Below, piece after piece: positions 1 to 7,946 of a DNA stretch of 64,000 nt. Source of the stretch: Nocardia beijingensis NBRC 16342 (GTDB taxonomy: Bacteria; Actinomycetota; Actinomycetes; Mycobacteriales; Mycobacteriaceae). Positions within the stretch are counted from its first letter, which is position 1. Every line of letters starts with the position of its first letter. Both the position numbers and the translations under genes were made by a program. The notes beneath the pieces are model-generated. The model had not been told where the DNA came from. It was given only the letters and a program-made list of their open reading frames with translations, and made no database searches. The stretch lies in assembly GCF_001612785.1 (NCBI RefSeq), contig NZ_BDBC01000011.1, positions 1 to 64,000 of the forward strand. Reading direction: 5' to 3'.

Positions 1-711
1 TTGGTCACGGCCGCAACGGTTGCCACCCCGACGCCGAGCGCGGCGGCGACCGCGGGGACCACGCTCACCCAAGCACTCGTGGCCGCGGTGGAGGACGACC
101 CCGACTCCCCCGCCATCCTGTCGGACGACGACGAGCTGTCCTACCACGATCTCGAGACCCGCTCCTCGCGGTTGGCGCGGGTGTTGATCGCGCGTGGTTG
201 CGGCCCCGGCGCGGGCGTCGCGGTACGGCTCGATCGCGGTGTCGAGGCGGTCGTCGCCACCTGGGCCGTACTCAAGACCGGCGCCGCCGTCGTCCCCCTC
301 GACATCCACGACGCCGCACTACCCGAGGACCTCGAGATCAAGACCGGGCTCACCCTCGGCGACACCCACACCGGCGCCCTCGACTGGCTCGCGCTCGACG
401 ACCCCGACCTGACCGCCGAAATCGCCGCCGAATCACCACGACCGGTCACCTACGCGCACCGCACCCGCGCGCTGCGCGGCAGCGACCCGGCGTTCGCCGG
501 AGAGCAGATCCTCAGCTACGACGACCTCGCCGCGGCCGCCGCACAAGTGCGCGACCGGGACGGACTCACCTACGAATCGGAGATCCCCTACCGCGGCGAA
601 GCCGGATCCTCCGAGGGTGTGATCGAACTGGTCGCCGCCGGGATGGCCGGGGCGGCAGTCGTCCTGGATGCCGAGGGCGAGGTGCTCACCGACGAATGCG
701 TGACCGGTTGA
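1..711 (+). CDS. Degenerate or partial AMP-binding (adenylation) protein
   Basis: The reading frame is open at the window edge, so the TTG at base 1 may not be the true start. An Ala/Thr/Pro-rich stretch (residues 1-20) precedes an adenylation-domain start: LSYHDLE near residue 46, then LKTGAAVVPLD near 91, matching the first core motifs of NRPS A domains. The Ser/Thr/Gly-rich P-loop, the YxTSGTTG-type signature and the C-terminal subdomain are absent, and the protein stops at 236 residues where a full A domain needs about 500. Catalysis therefore looks impossible. It may be the tail of a larger NRPS gene upstream, a decayed module or a small stand-alone relic. Base composition matches its neighbours. 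Confidence 0.6.
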   Translation: MVTAATVATPTPSAAATAGTTLTQALVAAVEDDPDSPAILSDDDELSYHDLETRSSRLARVLIARGCGPGAGVAVRLDRGVEAVVATWAVLKTGAAVVPLDIHDAALPEDLEIKTGLTLGDTHTGALDWLALDDPDLTAEIAAESPRPVTYAHRTRALRGSDPAFAGEQILSYDDLAAAAAQVRDRDGLTYESEIPYRGEAGSSEGVIELVAAGMAGAAVVLDAEGEVLTDECVTG

Positions 712-726
712 TCGGCTGGTCCGCGC

Positions 727-1665
727 TCAGCTGAAGTGCACAACCGAGAGCGTGCCCGCGGCAATACAGTACGTGGCGAACGGCAGTAGGGTCCGGGTCT
801 GGAAGTAGCGCTCCAGAAACCGTACTGCCAGCCACGACGACACCCCGGAGACGATGGCGCCGAACAACACCGGTCCCCGGATGCCTTCGGTCTCCGGGCC
901 GACCAGTTCCGGCAGCTCCAGCACTCCCGCACCGAGAATCGCCGGAGTGGCCAGCAGGAAAGCGAATTTGGCCGCGTGTTCGTGTGCGAGACCGCGCCAC
1001 AAGCCGCCGACCATGGTCAGGCCCGCGCGGCTGAAACCGGTCAGCAGCGCACCGGCCTGGGCGAAGCCGATGCCGATGGCGTCGGCTGTCCCGAGGGCGG
1101 CCAGGGGCCGGTCGGATTGGCGGCGCGTCTCCGCCTCGGCGGTGACGGTGCCTCTGCGGGCTTCCTGTCGAGCGAACCGGCGGCCGTATTCGGCCAGCGA
1201 CGGCGCGTTGCGCCGGCGCAATCCCTCACCGATGATCAGCACGACGCCGTTGAGCGCGAGGAAGATTCCGGCGTAGAAGGGCGTGCCGAACAACGCGTGC
1301 AGCGGATGTTCCAGCAGGAAGCCGAGCACACCGACCGGAATGGTCGCGATCAGGATCAGCCATGCCAGCCGCTGCGGAACGGTGTCGAGTCGCCCGGTGC
1401 GCAGCGTGGTGAAGAACCCCGCCACGATGACGCACCAGTCGCGCCAGTAGTAGCCGAGCAGCGCCACCGCCGTCGCCACGTGCAGCGCCACCACGAACGC
1501 CAGATACGATGTGCCGGAATCGGTCTCGCCCTGGCCGGTCAGTCTCTCCCAATCGCCTCCGAGCCATGCCGCGACCAGTACGGAGTGCCCAAGGCTGGAA
1601 ATCGGGAACAGTTCGGTGACACCTTGCACCGCCCCGATCACAGTCGCTTGAAAGTATGTGAGCAT
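727..1665 (-). CDS. uppP: Undecaprenyl-diphosphatase UppP/BacA family
   Basis: This 312-residue multipass membrane protein would dephosphorylate undecaprenyl diphosphate to recycle the lipid carrier of peptidoglycan synthesis. The N-terminus has the Q14-GVT-E18 pair (family motif E/QxxxE), followed by SSLGH with His27. A later FSRAGLTM segment corresponds to the PGxSRSxxT motif with the active-site Arg, but Pro and the second Ser are replaced. Length fits the family. The start MLTYFQATVIG is chosen because the usual family N-terminus begins there, not at the upstream in-frame Met. It converges on the preceding ORF with a gap of 15 bases. Confidence 0.88.
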   Translation of the reverse strand: MLTYFQATVIGAVQGVTELFPISSLGHSVLVAAWLGGDWERLTGQGETDSGTSYLAFVVALHVATAVALLGYYWRDWCVIVAGFFTTLRTGRLDTVPQRLAWLILIATIPVGVLGFLLEHPLHALFGTPFYAGIFLALNGVVLIIGEGLRRRNAPSLAEYGRRFARQEARRGTVTAEAETRRQSDRPLAALGTADAIGIGFAQAGALLTGFSRAGLTMVGGLWRGLAHEHAAKFAFLLATPAILGAGVLELPELVGPETEGIRGPVLFGAIVSGVSSWLAVRFLERYFQTRTLLPFATYCIAAGTLSVVHFS

Positions 1666-1855
1666 CGTTGCGAGTCTCGCACGCGCGCAACGCAACCGTG
1701 TGAGGGCCTCTCGCGATTGTCGGCAGCAGCTCTGGGCCTTCTTCGACCGCCACCACGGAATTGGCCACCGACAGCGAGGGATTCAGGGAAGCCCCCGCCC
1801 GGCACGGATGCCGCACGGGGCCGGGGGACGCGAACGCTGGGCTCCTCCCCCTTAC

Positions 1856-2098
1856 CTACTTCGCCGGTGCGACCGGCGGCTGATCGACAGCGGCGAAGTA
1901 CTGGACGGCGGCGCCGAGCGCCACCGGAGCCGTGACCAGGAACTGACCGGCGAGGGTGCCCAGCGCGCCGACGGCGATGACGCCGCCGAGGCAGCCGACG
2001 GCCGCGCGGGGATGAACGCGCCGAATAGGCCGACGATCGTGGAGGCCGCGACCGTCGCAACCGCGATGCCACCCAGGCATGCTGAGTACCGATTGCAT
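1856..2098 (-). pseudogene. Small hydrophobic protein with two compensating frameshifts
   Basis: Read straight from ATG 2096-2098, the protein begins MQSVLSM and ends with a clean hydrophobic segment (AVGCLGGVIAVGALGTLAGQ and onward to VAPAK), but about 27 central residues are polar and Arg/His-rich. In the neighbouring frame that same stretch reads LGGIAVATVAASTIVGLFGA followed by FIPA, a perfect membrane helix. An extra base just after codon 7 and a missing base (or two extra) near 2005-2015 would join both parts into one smooth two-helix protein of about 80 residues. It is either a pair of sequencing errors or a gene decayed in the middle. Function is unknown. Confidence 0.5.
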
Positions 2099-2586
2099 AG
2101 TCGAGCGTCTCCAACAAACCAGGCGATCTACGGGCCGGACCAAAATCTGCAACACCATACCGTTGCGTATTCTTCGCTGAACCGCAGCCCACCACCCGCC
2201 GAGTAGGCAGGAAAGCGCACACAGACAGGCAGGAAAGTCGGCAAATTTCAGTTCGCTGCCGGGTTCCCAGCAGGTATATCCATCTGTTACATTACCGATG
2301 CGGAGCCTATATAAACACGTGCTGCTCCCCCCGTCCGGACGACAACGCAGTCAACGGACATCCGGCCCGACAACGACGTCGGCAGGCCGACAATGGCGTC
2401 GGCCGCAAACGGATCCCACCACCCATAGCGACACGAGCCCGTCCCCCGCGCATCGCTTGCGGCGGCCCGATATATCGGTCGACGTCCGCCCGCCCGGCCG
2501 TCCGGTATCCGGCCCGAATCGCGCCGCGCGGAACACTCGTGGCGCCCCGCCCCGATCGGACTTCTGAGCCGGAGGAACCCAAAGAC
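2099..2586. other. Intergenic region with AT-rich patch and 12-bp palindrome
   Basis: This 488-base gap has no convincing gene. Bases 2240-2320 are unusually AT-rich for the window and include TATATAA at about 2308, a plausible promoter region. Further on, 2467-2478 is the perfect palindrome CCGATATATCGG. The region ends with a strong ribosome binding site (GGAGGAA) serving the next gene. Confidence 0.4.
2467..2478. promoter_or_regulatory. Perfect 12-bp palindrome, possible operator
   Basis: CCGATATATCGG is fully self-complementary and AT-centred in GC-rich surroundings, about 110 bases before the start of the small gene at 2587. No regulator is known for it; operator function is inferred from symmetry only. 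Confidence 0.3.
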
Positions 2587-2844
2587 ATGCCGATCAACTT
2601 CTCGAGCGGGCTCGATCTGATCGCCGCACTCGACGTGCGCAATGTGGAAGCTCATCTCGCCGACGCCGTCGAGTCCTGCACCGCTTGCGCCACCACCGCC
2701 AATCCAGGACCCGGCTGCCCCGCCGGCCTCGCCGCGCGGATTCGCGAAGCCGCCGCGGCCACCGGATCGGCTCCGCCGACGGCGATCGAGATCATCGACA
2801 AGCTCCTCGCGCTGCGCCGGACGCCACAGCCCGACAGCGCGTAG
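2587..2844 (+). CDS. Conserved-looking small protein with three cysteines, unknown function
   Basis: This 85-residue protein begins MPINFSSGLDL. It contains CTAC and a third Cys in GPGCPAG (around residues 34-46), which could bind a metal, and ends in a helix-forming TAIEIIDKLLALRR segment. The start was chosen because GGAGGAA lies 10 bases upstream of ATG 2587; the in-frame ATG 48 bases earlier has no such site. No signal peptide or membrane segment is visible. I do not recognise the family. Confidence 0.6.
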   Translation: MPINFSSGLDLIAALDVRNVEAHLADAVESCTACATTANPGPGCPAGLAARIREAAAATGSAPPTAIEIIDKLLALRRTPQPDSA

Positions 2845-3106
2845 CGCACGTGCACCCCCGCGGGCGACTTGGTCTGCGCCGGGTGCGCGTCCGACCCGAT
2901 CCCGGCCCGGTGACGAGCCATCGGCCGACAGCGTCCAGCGATACACCGCGACCACGCCTGGCACGCCGACGAATGCCCGCCGCTACCCGAGCCGGGCTGT
3001 GTTCGCGTTCGGTGCGCGATCAAGAGACGGCCGACTCCCTTCTGCGGCGTGAGCGGCGCCTCGGCGCTTCCGGAATGCTCTCGGGCTGACCAGCGCAACT
3101 CCCCGA

Positions 3107-3244
3107 TCAACTCGAGGTGGCCTGGGTGCGGGGGAAGCGGTGGCCCATGACATCCGCCCACCATGCGCTCAAACGGGACTCGGGCCAGATGATCCGGTCT
3201 CGGTCCTCGTCGTCGATGCTGGGCACGTTCGTGTCCTCGATCAC
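3107..3244 (-). CDS. Very small acidic protein, unknown
   Basis: GTG at 3242-3244 opens a 45-codon frame beginning VIEDTNVPSIDDEDRDRIIW, acidic at the N-terminus and ending with WWADVMGHRFPRTQATSS. Third codon positions are almost all G or C, and a GGA lies about 10 bases upstream. The composition looks coding, whereas overlapping longer frames here are Arg/Pro-rich shadows. The GTG overlaps the TGA of a short basic upstream frame (MNSLRRARRG...). On the same strand, about 3405-3430, there is GTTTG followed by GGTAC that faintly resembles a SigF-type promoter. No function can be assigned; it could also be the remnant of a longer gene. Confidence 0.4.
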   Translation of the reverse strand: MIEDTNVPSIDDEDRDRIIWPESRLSAWWADVMGHRFPRTQATSS

Positions 3245-3521
3245 GATACAGTTCCTTTGCGCCGTTCAACCTTGGGATGGGGCCCCCTCCTCGCGCGGCG
3301 CAAGCTGTTCATGACGTGTGTCGAACCGGCCGGTGGTCGAGCAGCGGGGATGCCCCGAATCGCGTACCGGCACGACCGCGCTGTCGAGCCGATACGTGCA
3401 CGGGGTACCACTCGCGGCCATAAACAAACCGTTCTTTCGGTCGCGCTTCGCGAAGCAGGCCGCGTTGTCGGCGCGTGGTCGACTTTTCGGTGCCGACGCG
3501 ACGCAACGGCCCGGGCGCTGG

Positions 3522-4370
3522 TTACTCGTTCATCTGGGCGTCGACCGTGGGATGCGCGCCACCGTTGTCGGCCCCCAAGCCCGCGAGCAGGCGCAATCCG
3601 TCCTCGGCTGGGCTGCCGGGGGCGGCGGACAGCACCAGCAGCTCCATGCCGGAGCCGTCCGGTAGGGCGAAGTTCTCCTGGTGCAGTTCCAGCAGCCCGA
3701 CCAGCGGGTGCCGGTAGGCCTTGCGTCCATGGGTGCGGGCGCGCACGTCCGCGCGGGCCCAGAGGCGGCGGAAGCGTTCGCTGCCCATCGCCAGCTCGCC
3801 GATGAGCGAGGCCAGCCGGGGATCGTCGGGGTATTTGCCCGCGGCGAGGCGCAGGTGCCCGACCACGTCGAGGGTGCACGTCTCCCAGTCCGCGTAGAGG
3901 CCGCGCTCGGCTTCTTCGAGAAAGATGTGCCGGGCGGTGTTCAGGCCCGGCATCGGCCGTCCGTAGAGGAGCCCGGCGAGACGGTTCCCGGCGAGCACGT
4001 CCAAACGGTGGTCCATGATCAGCGCGGGCGCGTCGGCGACCAGGTCCAGGACGCGCAGCAACTCCGGCCGGATTCGCCCGCCCGGCGCCTTCGCCCGGCG
4101 GCGGCGCTGCCGGGCGAGCCGGTAGAGGTGCTCGCGTTCGGTCTCGTCGAGTCCGAGGACCCGGGCGAGCGCGTCGAGCACCTGCTCGGAGGGCTCGGTC
4201 GCGCGGCCCTGCTCCAGGCGTACGTAGTAGTCGACGCTGACGCCGGACAGGTGCGCGACCTCTTCGCGGCGCAGCCCTTCGACCCGGCGGCGCCGGTCGG
4301 TGGGGATGCCGACGGTCGCCGGATCGACCCGGGAACGCCGGGTGCGCAAGAAGCCCGCGAGATCGTCCAT
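3522..4370 (-). CDS. XRE-family regulator with MmyB-like ligand domain
   Basis: The 282-residue protein has an N-terminal HTH (residues about 30-60) carrying GLRREEVAHLSGVSVDYYVR and LEQGR, the hallmark of the MmyB/helix-turn-helix group in actinobacteria. Residues about 105-260 form the MmyB ligand-binding domain (ALIMDHRLDVLAGNRLAGLL, the WxR/RHPLVG region, and LHQENFALPDG). These proteins commonly repress or activate an adjacent short-chain or flavin oxidoreductase. It is divergent from the quinone reductase at 4509 across 138 bases, so that gene is its likely target. The ligand is unknown. Confidence 0.85.
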   Translation of the reverse strand: MDDLAGFLRTRRSRVDPATVGIPTDRRRRVEGLRREEVAHLSGVSVDYYVRLEQGRATEPSEQVLDALARVLGLDETEREHLYRLARQRRRRAKAPGGRIRPELLRVLDLVADAPALIMDHRLDVLAGNRLAGLLYGRPMPGLNTARHIFLEEAERGLYADWETCTLDVVGHLRLAAGKYPDDPRLASLIGELAMGSERFRRLWARADVRARTHGRKAYRHPLVGLLELHQENFALPDGSGMELLVLSAAPGSPAEDGLRLLAGLGADNGGAHPTVDAQMNE

Positions 4371-4508
4371 GGCCCCAGTATGGCCGCGGCGATGCCCGTG
4401 AGGGTGGTCCTGCTGTTACCAGGAAGTCCCGTCCGACGGTAGCGGAGCCCCTGAACGCCGAGCGCCGCGCCACCCAGGATCGAAGGCATCCGATCCCGAG
4501 GAGTTCTG

Positions 4509-5288
4509 ATGAAGACATTGATCGTCTACGCCCATCCCGAGCCGAAGTCGCTCAACGGTTCGCTGAAAGACCTCGCGGTGTCCACCTTGGAAACCGCGGG
4601 ACACGAGGTACGGGTGAGCGATCTGTACGCGATGCGGTGGAAGGCGGTCGTCGACGCCACCGACTACGGCCCCGAAGCTTCGAGTCCGCTGAAGGTCGCC
4701 CGGGACTCGGGCCGGGCCTTCGACGCGGGAACACTGACCCCGGACGTCCGCGCCGAGCAGGAGAAGCTGCTGTGGGCCGACACGATCATCTTCCAGTTCC
4801 CGCTGTGGTGGTACACGATGCCCGCGATCCTCAAAGGCTGGGTGGACCGGGTGTTCACCTACCACTTCGCCTACGGCGTCGGGGAGCACAGCGACACCAG
4901 ATACGGCGAGCGCTTCGGCGAAGGCACACTGGCGGGCCGGAGGGCGCTGTTGTCGGTGACCGTAGGCGGCCCGGAGTCGCATTACGCCGCTCGCGGAATC
5001 AACGGCCCCATCGAGGATCTGCTGTTCCCGATCCACCACGGCATCCTGTTCTACCCCGGCATCGAGGCGCTGCCGCCGTTCGTGCTGTACGGCGCCGACC
5101 GGATGACCGGCGAGGACTACGCGGACGCCGCCAAGGCCTGGCAGCAGCGCCTGCTCACCCTGGAGTCGACCGAGCCGATCCCGTTCCGCCGGCAGAACTT
5201 CGGTGACTACGAGATCCCCTCGCTGCAACTGAAGGAGGGACTGGAACCCGCGGGCCGCACAGGATTCGGCCTGCACGTGCGTAGCTGA
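4509..5288 (+). CDS. NAD(P)H:quinone oxidoreductase, flavodoxin-like fold
   Basis: This 259-residue soluble flavoprotein belongs to the family of NQO1, MdaB and KefF. It opens with KTLIVYAHPEPKSLNGSLK, the FMN/FAD phosphate-binding start. Near residue 96 it has FQFPLWWYTMPAILKGWVDR, the typical isoalloxazine-binding segment, followed by GRRALLSVTVGG. It would reduce quinones or azo compounds by two electrons and limit redox cycling. ATG 4509 overlies the first conserved beta strand. It is divergent from, and probably controlled by, the MmyB-type regulator at 4370. It nearly abuts cydB (15 bases) on the opposite strand. Confidence 0.88.
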   Translation: MKTLIVYAHPEPKSLNGSLKDLAVSTLETAGHEVRVSDLYAMRWKAVVDATDYGPEASSPLKVARDSGRAFDAGTLTPDVRAEQEKLLWADTIIFQFPLWWYTMPAILKGWVDRVFTYHFAYGVGEHSDTRYGERFGEGTLAGRRALLSVTVGGPESHYAARGINGPIEDLLFPIHHGILFYPGIEALPPFVLYGADRMTGEDYADAAKAWQQRLLTLESTEPIPFRRQNFGDYEIPSLQLKEGLEPAGRTGFGLHVRS

Positions 5289-5303
5289 CGACAGGCTGGT
5301 GCC

Positions 5304-6338
5304 CTACGCCTTCTCGGGCTGCCGGGCATCCGCGGGCTCGTCGCGGACCCACGCGTCGGTCTGGGTCAGCCAGAACAGGTAGGCCAGAGCAGGCAGCACC
5401 GTGACGGCGGCGACGGCGACGACAGCCAGCAGTCCGATCAAAGTCGAGCGTGCCCCCGCGGCGTCGGCGATGAGCGTCTCGTCGACGAGGATCCACGGCG
5501 TCTGCGCGACCGCCCATCCGATGACGATCGCGGCGACCGCGACCACCGCGGGGACGCGCGCCGAGGCGAAGCGGCGACGGTACACCAAGATCAAGGTCAG
5601 CACGCCCGCGGCGGCCGACAGCGCGATCAGCGGCAGGGCGCGCCCGAGTAGCCCGGCGCCCAGGGTCGGTGCGTCGTGACGGATCGGGGCGATGGCCGCG
5701 ATCGCCACCGCCCCGGTCACGCCGCCGACGATCAGCGTGCGGAGGCGCAGATACCCGGCCAGCGCGTCGTCGCCCGAACGCGCGGCGTCCGCGGTGAGGA
5801 AGACTCCGGCCAGGAAGGCCGAGGTTCCGACGGCCAGCGTGCCGCCGAGGAGCGAGGTCGGATTCAGCCATGACCCCACCCGGTCGCCGTACCCTTCGGC
5901 GGGCACTCGCCCGGATGCGATCGCGCCTGCCACGGTGCCGAAGAAGAACGGGGTGATGAGCGACGCGCCTGCGAACAACGCGCCGAACAGGCGTGCCTGG
6001 CGCAGGGTCGCGGAGTACTTGCGGAACGCGAAGTTCGCTCCGCGCAGCACGATTCCCAGCAGCGCGAGACTCATCGGGACGAACAAGGTGGTCATCACGG
6101 CGGCGAACACCGCGGGGTAGGCGGTCCAGAGGAATACCAGGATGTAGATCAGCCAGACGTGATTGGCTTCCCACACCGGTCCGATGCTGTGATCGATGAG
6201 CACGCGCAGCCTGCTGCCGCGCCGCGCTCCGCCCGCGGTCAGGTCCCAGAATCCGGAGCCGAAATCCGCGCCGCCGAACAGCCCGTAGAGCACCACCCCG
6301 GTGAACATCGCCGTCGCCACCACGTCCGAGAGATCCAT
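5304..6338 (-). CDS. cydB: Cytochrome bd-type quinol oxidase subunit II
   Basis: This 344-residue membrane protein begins with a helix containing GLFGGADFGSGFWDL, followed by HSIGPVWEANHVWLIYILVF, the signature of CydB/CioB. Further helices run throughout and there is a polar C-terminal tail. It pairs with CydA in the inner membrane to form a haem-copper-independent terminal oxidase active at low oxygen and under nitrosative or cyanide stress. It starts only 3 bases after the cydA stop, so the two are co-transcribed. No cydDC transporter genes lie next to it, although many actinobacteria have them adjoining. Confidence 0.93.
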   Translation of the reverse strand: MDLSDVVATAMFTGVVLYGLFGGADFGSGFWDLTAGGARRGSRLRVLIDHSIGPVWEANHVWLIYILVFLWTAYPAVFAAVMTTLFVPMSLALLGIVLRGANFAFRKYSATLRQARLFGALFAGASLITPFFFGTVAGAIASGRVPAEGYGDRVGSWLNPTSLLGGTLAVGTSAFLAGVFLTADAARSGDDALAGYLRLRTLIVGGVTGAVAIAAIAPIRHDAPTLGAGLLGRALPLIALSAAAGVLTLILVYRRRFASARVPAVVAVAAIVIGWAVAQTPWILVDETLIADAAGARSTLIGLLAVVAVAAVTVLPALAYLFWLTQTDAWVRDEPADARQPEKA

Positions 6339-6341
6339 CGG

Positions 6342-7763
6342 TCACGGCTTTCCGACGCTGCGGGCCCGCTGCGCCTGGTCGACCGGCGACGCTCCCGGTC
6401 CATAGGGGGCGGTGATGGTCGCGACGCCGGCGCGCCAGCGGCGAGCCATGGAACGCAAGACGACGATCGCGCCCACCGTCATCCCGACGTACACCAGCAC
6501 CACGCTGACATAACTCCACCACAGGCCGGTGCTCGTGCTGGCGGCGTCGGTGGTGCGCAGCACCTGCCACACCGTCCACGGCTGACGGCCCACTTCGGTG
6601 GCGATCCAGCCGCTTTCCAGCGCGAGGATCGCCAAGGGGCCGGTGACCACCGACGCGCCCAGGAACCAGCGTTCGGTCAGCGGGTCGCGGCCACGCCAGC
6701 GCAGCAGCCAGAACACGATCACCAGGAGCGCGAGCAGGGTGCCGATGGCGACCATGCCTTGGAAGGCGAGGTGGGTGACGTTGACCGGCGGCCGGTCCCC
6801 GACGGGCACCGAGTCCAGGCCCGGGACGGGGGCGGTCAGGGAATTGCGGGCGATGATCGAACCCAGCCGGGGAATCTCGAGGGCTCCCTTGACTTCGCCG
6901 TCGACGAGGACGCCGCCCAGTCGCAGCGGGGCAGGCCCTTCGGTGGTGGCGGCCAGCTCGAACGCCGCCAGCTTGGCCGGCTGCGTGTCGTGCACCCGCA
7001 TGCCGAGCACATGCCCGATGAGCGGTTGCGCGAGCGCCGCGACGGTGGCGAAGACGAACGGGACCGTGAATCCGAGCCGGTGGTGGGCGTCGCGACGGCC
7101 GCGCAGCAGACCGGCCGCGTAGACACCGGACACCAGGAAGCCGACGACCATGAACGCGCCGACCCACATGTGCGCGAACTGCAGGTAGACACCGTCGTTG
7201 AACATGGCTCGCCACGGATCGACGTCGGTCACTTCCCCGTCGACGAGGCGGAAGCCGGTCGGGTTGTTCATCCACGCGTTGACGCTGACCACGCAGAAGG
7301 TGCCGACCACCCCCGCCACGCCCATCGGGATGAGCATGGCCAGGTGCCTGCGCGGCGCCATGCGACCCCACCCGTAGAGGTAGATGCCGAGGAAGATCGC
7401 CTCGATGAAGAACGAGAGCCCTTCGAAGGCGAACGGCAGGCCGAGCACGTCACCGTAGCGGCCCATCAGCCCCGGCCACAGCAGGCCCATCTCGAAGCTG
7501 AGCACCGTTCCGGAGACCGCGCCGATGGCGAACAGGATCGCCGATACCGTCGCCCACCGCTTGGCCAGCCCTGCGGCGACCGCGTCGTCGCGGACGATGC
7601 CACGGCGATGCACGACGTAGATCATGGCCGGAAACGCCACCCCGAAGCAGGCCAGCACAATGTGCCAGCCCAGCGAGAACGCCATCTGCTGGCGGGCGGG
7701 CAGCAGGCCGGGTGGCCCCTGCACCGACGCCTGGGAGAGCGCGGCGAGCGTGCTCGACACCAT
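6342..7763 (-). CDS. cydA: Cytochrome bd-type quinol oxidase subunit I
   Basis: The 473-residue catalytic subunit carries the haems. Visible features are ARQQMAFSLGWHIVLACFG with the ligand His34, the GLxWPGLMGRYGDVLGLPFAFEG helix region, SVNAWMNNPTGFRL, and EVGRQPWTVWQVLRT (the GRQPW motif) after the quinol-binding loop. The short Q-loop and the QQMAFSLGWH start resemble the cyanide-insensitive CioA branch. The start MVSSTLAALSQ was chosen because GGAAGGGG lies just upstream; the longer frame adds 16 residues with no family match. It is first in the cydAB operon. Confidence 0.93.
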   Translation of the reverse strand: MVSSTLAALSQASVQGPPGLLPARQQMAFSLGWHIVLACFGVAFPAMIYVVHRRGIVRDDAVAAGLAKRWATVSAILFAIGAVSGTVLSFEMGLLWPGLMGRYGDVLGLPFAFEGLSFFIEAIFLGIYLYGWGRMAPRRHLAMLIPMGVAGVVGTFCVVSVNAWMNNPTGFRLVDGEVTDVDPWRAMFNDGVYLQFAHMWVGAFMVVGFLVSGVYAAGLLRGRRDAHHRLGFTVPFVFATVAALAQPLIGHVLGMRVHDTQPAKLAAFELAATTEGPAPLRLGGVLVDGEVKGALEIPRLGSIIARNSLTAPVPGLDSVPVGDRPPVNVTHLAFQGMVAIGTLLALLVIVFWLLRWRGRDPLTERWFLGASVVTGPLAILALESGWIATEVGRQPWTVWQVLRTTDAASTSTGLWWSYVSVVLVYVGMTVGAIVVLRSMARRWRAGVATITAPYGPGASPVDQAQRARSVGKP

Positions 7764-7946
7764 GCCAGCCCCTTCCTGCGGTCTCGGGAGCCGCATGCCC
7801 GCGCCGGGCACCGGCTCTCGAGCGGGATATCCCCTTTACACCGCACCAACCAGCTGAAGCCGCCCGGCGCCTCCCGTCGCAGCGGAGCTGTCGTGTGTCG
7901 CGAGCCCGCGGGCGCAGGCGTCTGGAGTTCGGGAGTTCCGGTCACC

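Noticed and set aside
3241..4518. 425-codon minus-strand frame over the XRE gene
   Set aside because: Arg/Pro-rich shadow of the MmyB-type regulator; only its last 23 codons precede the small gene at 3244.
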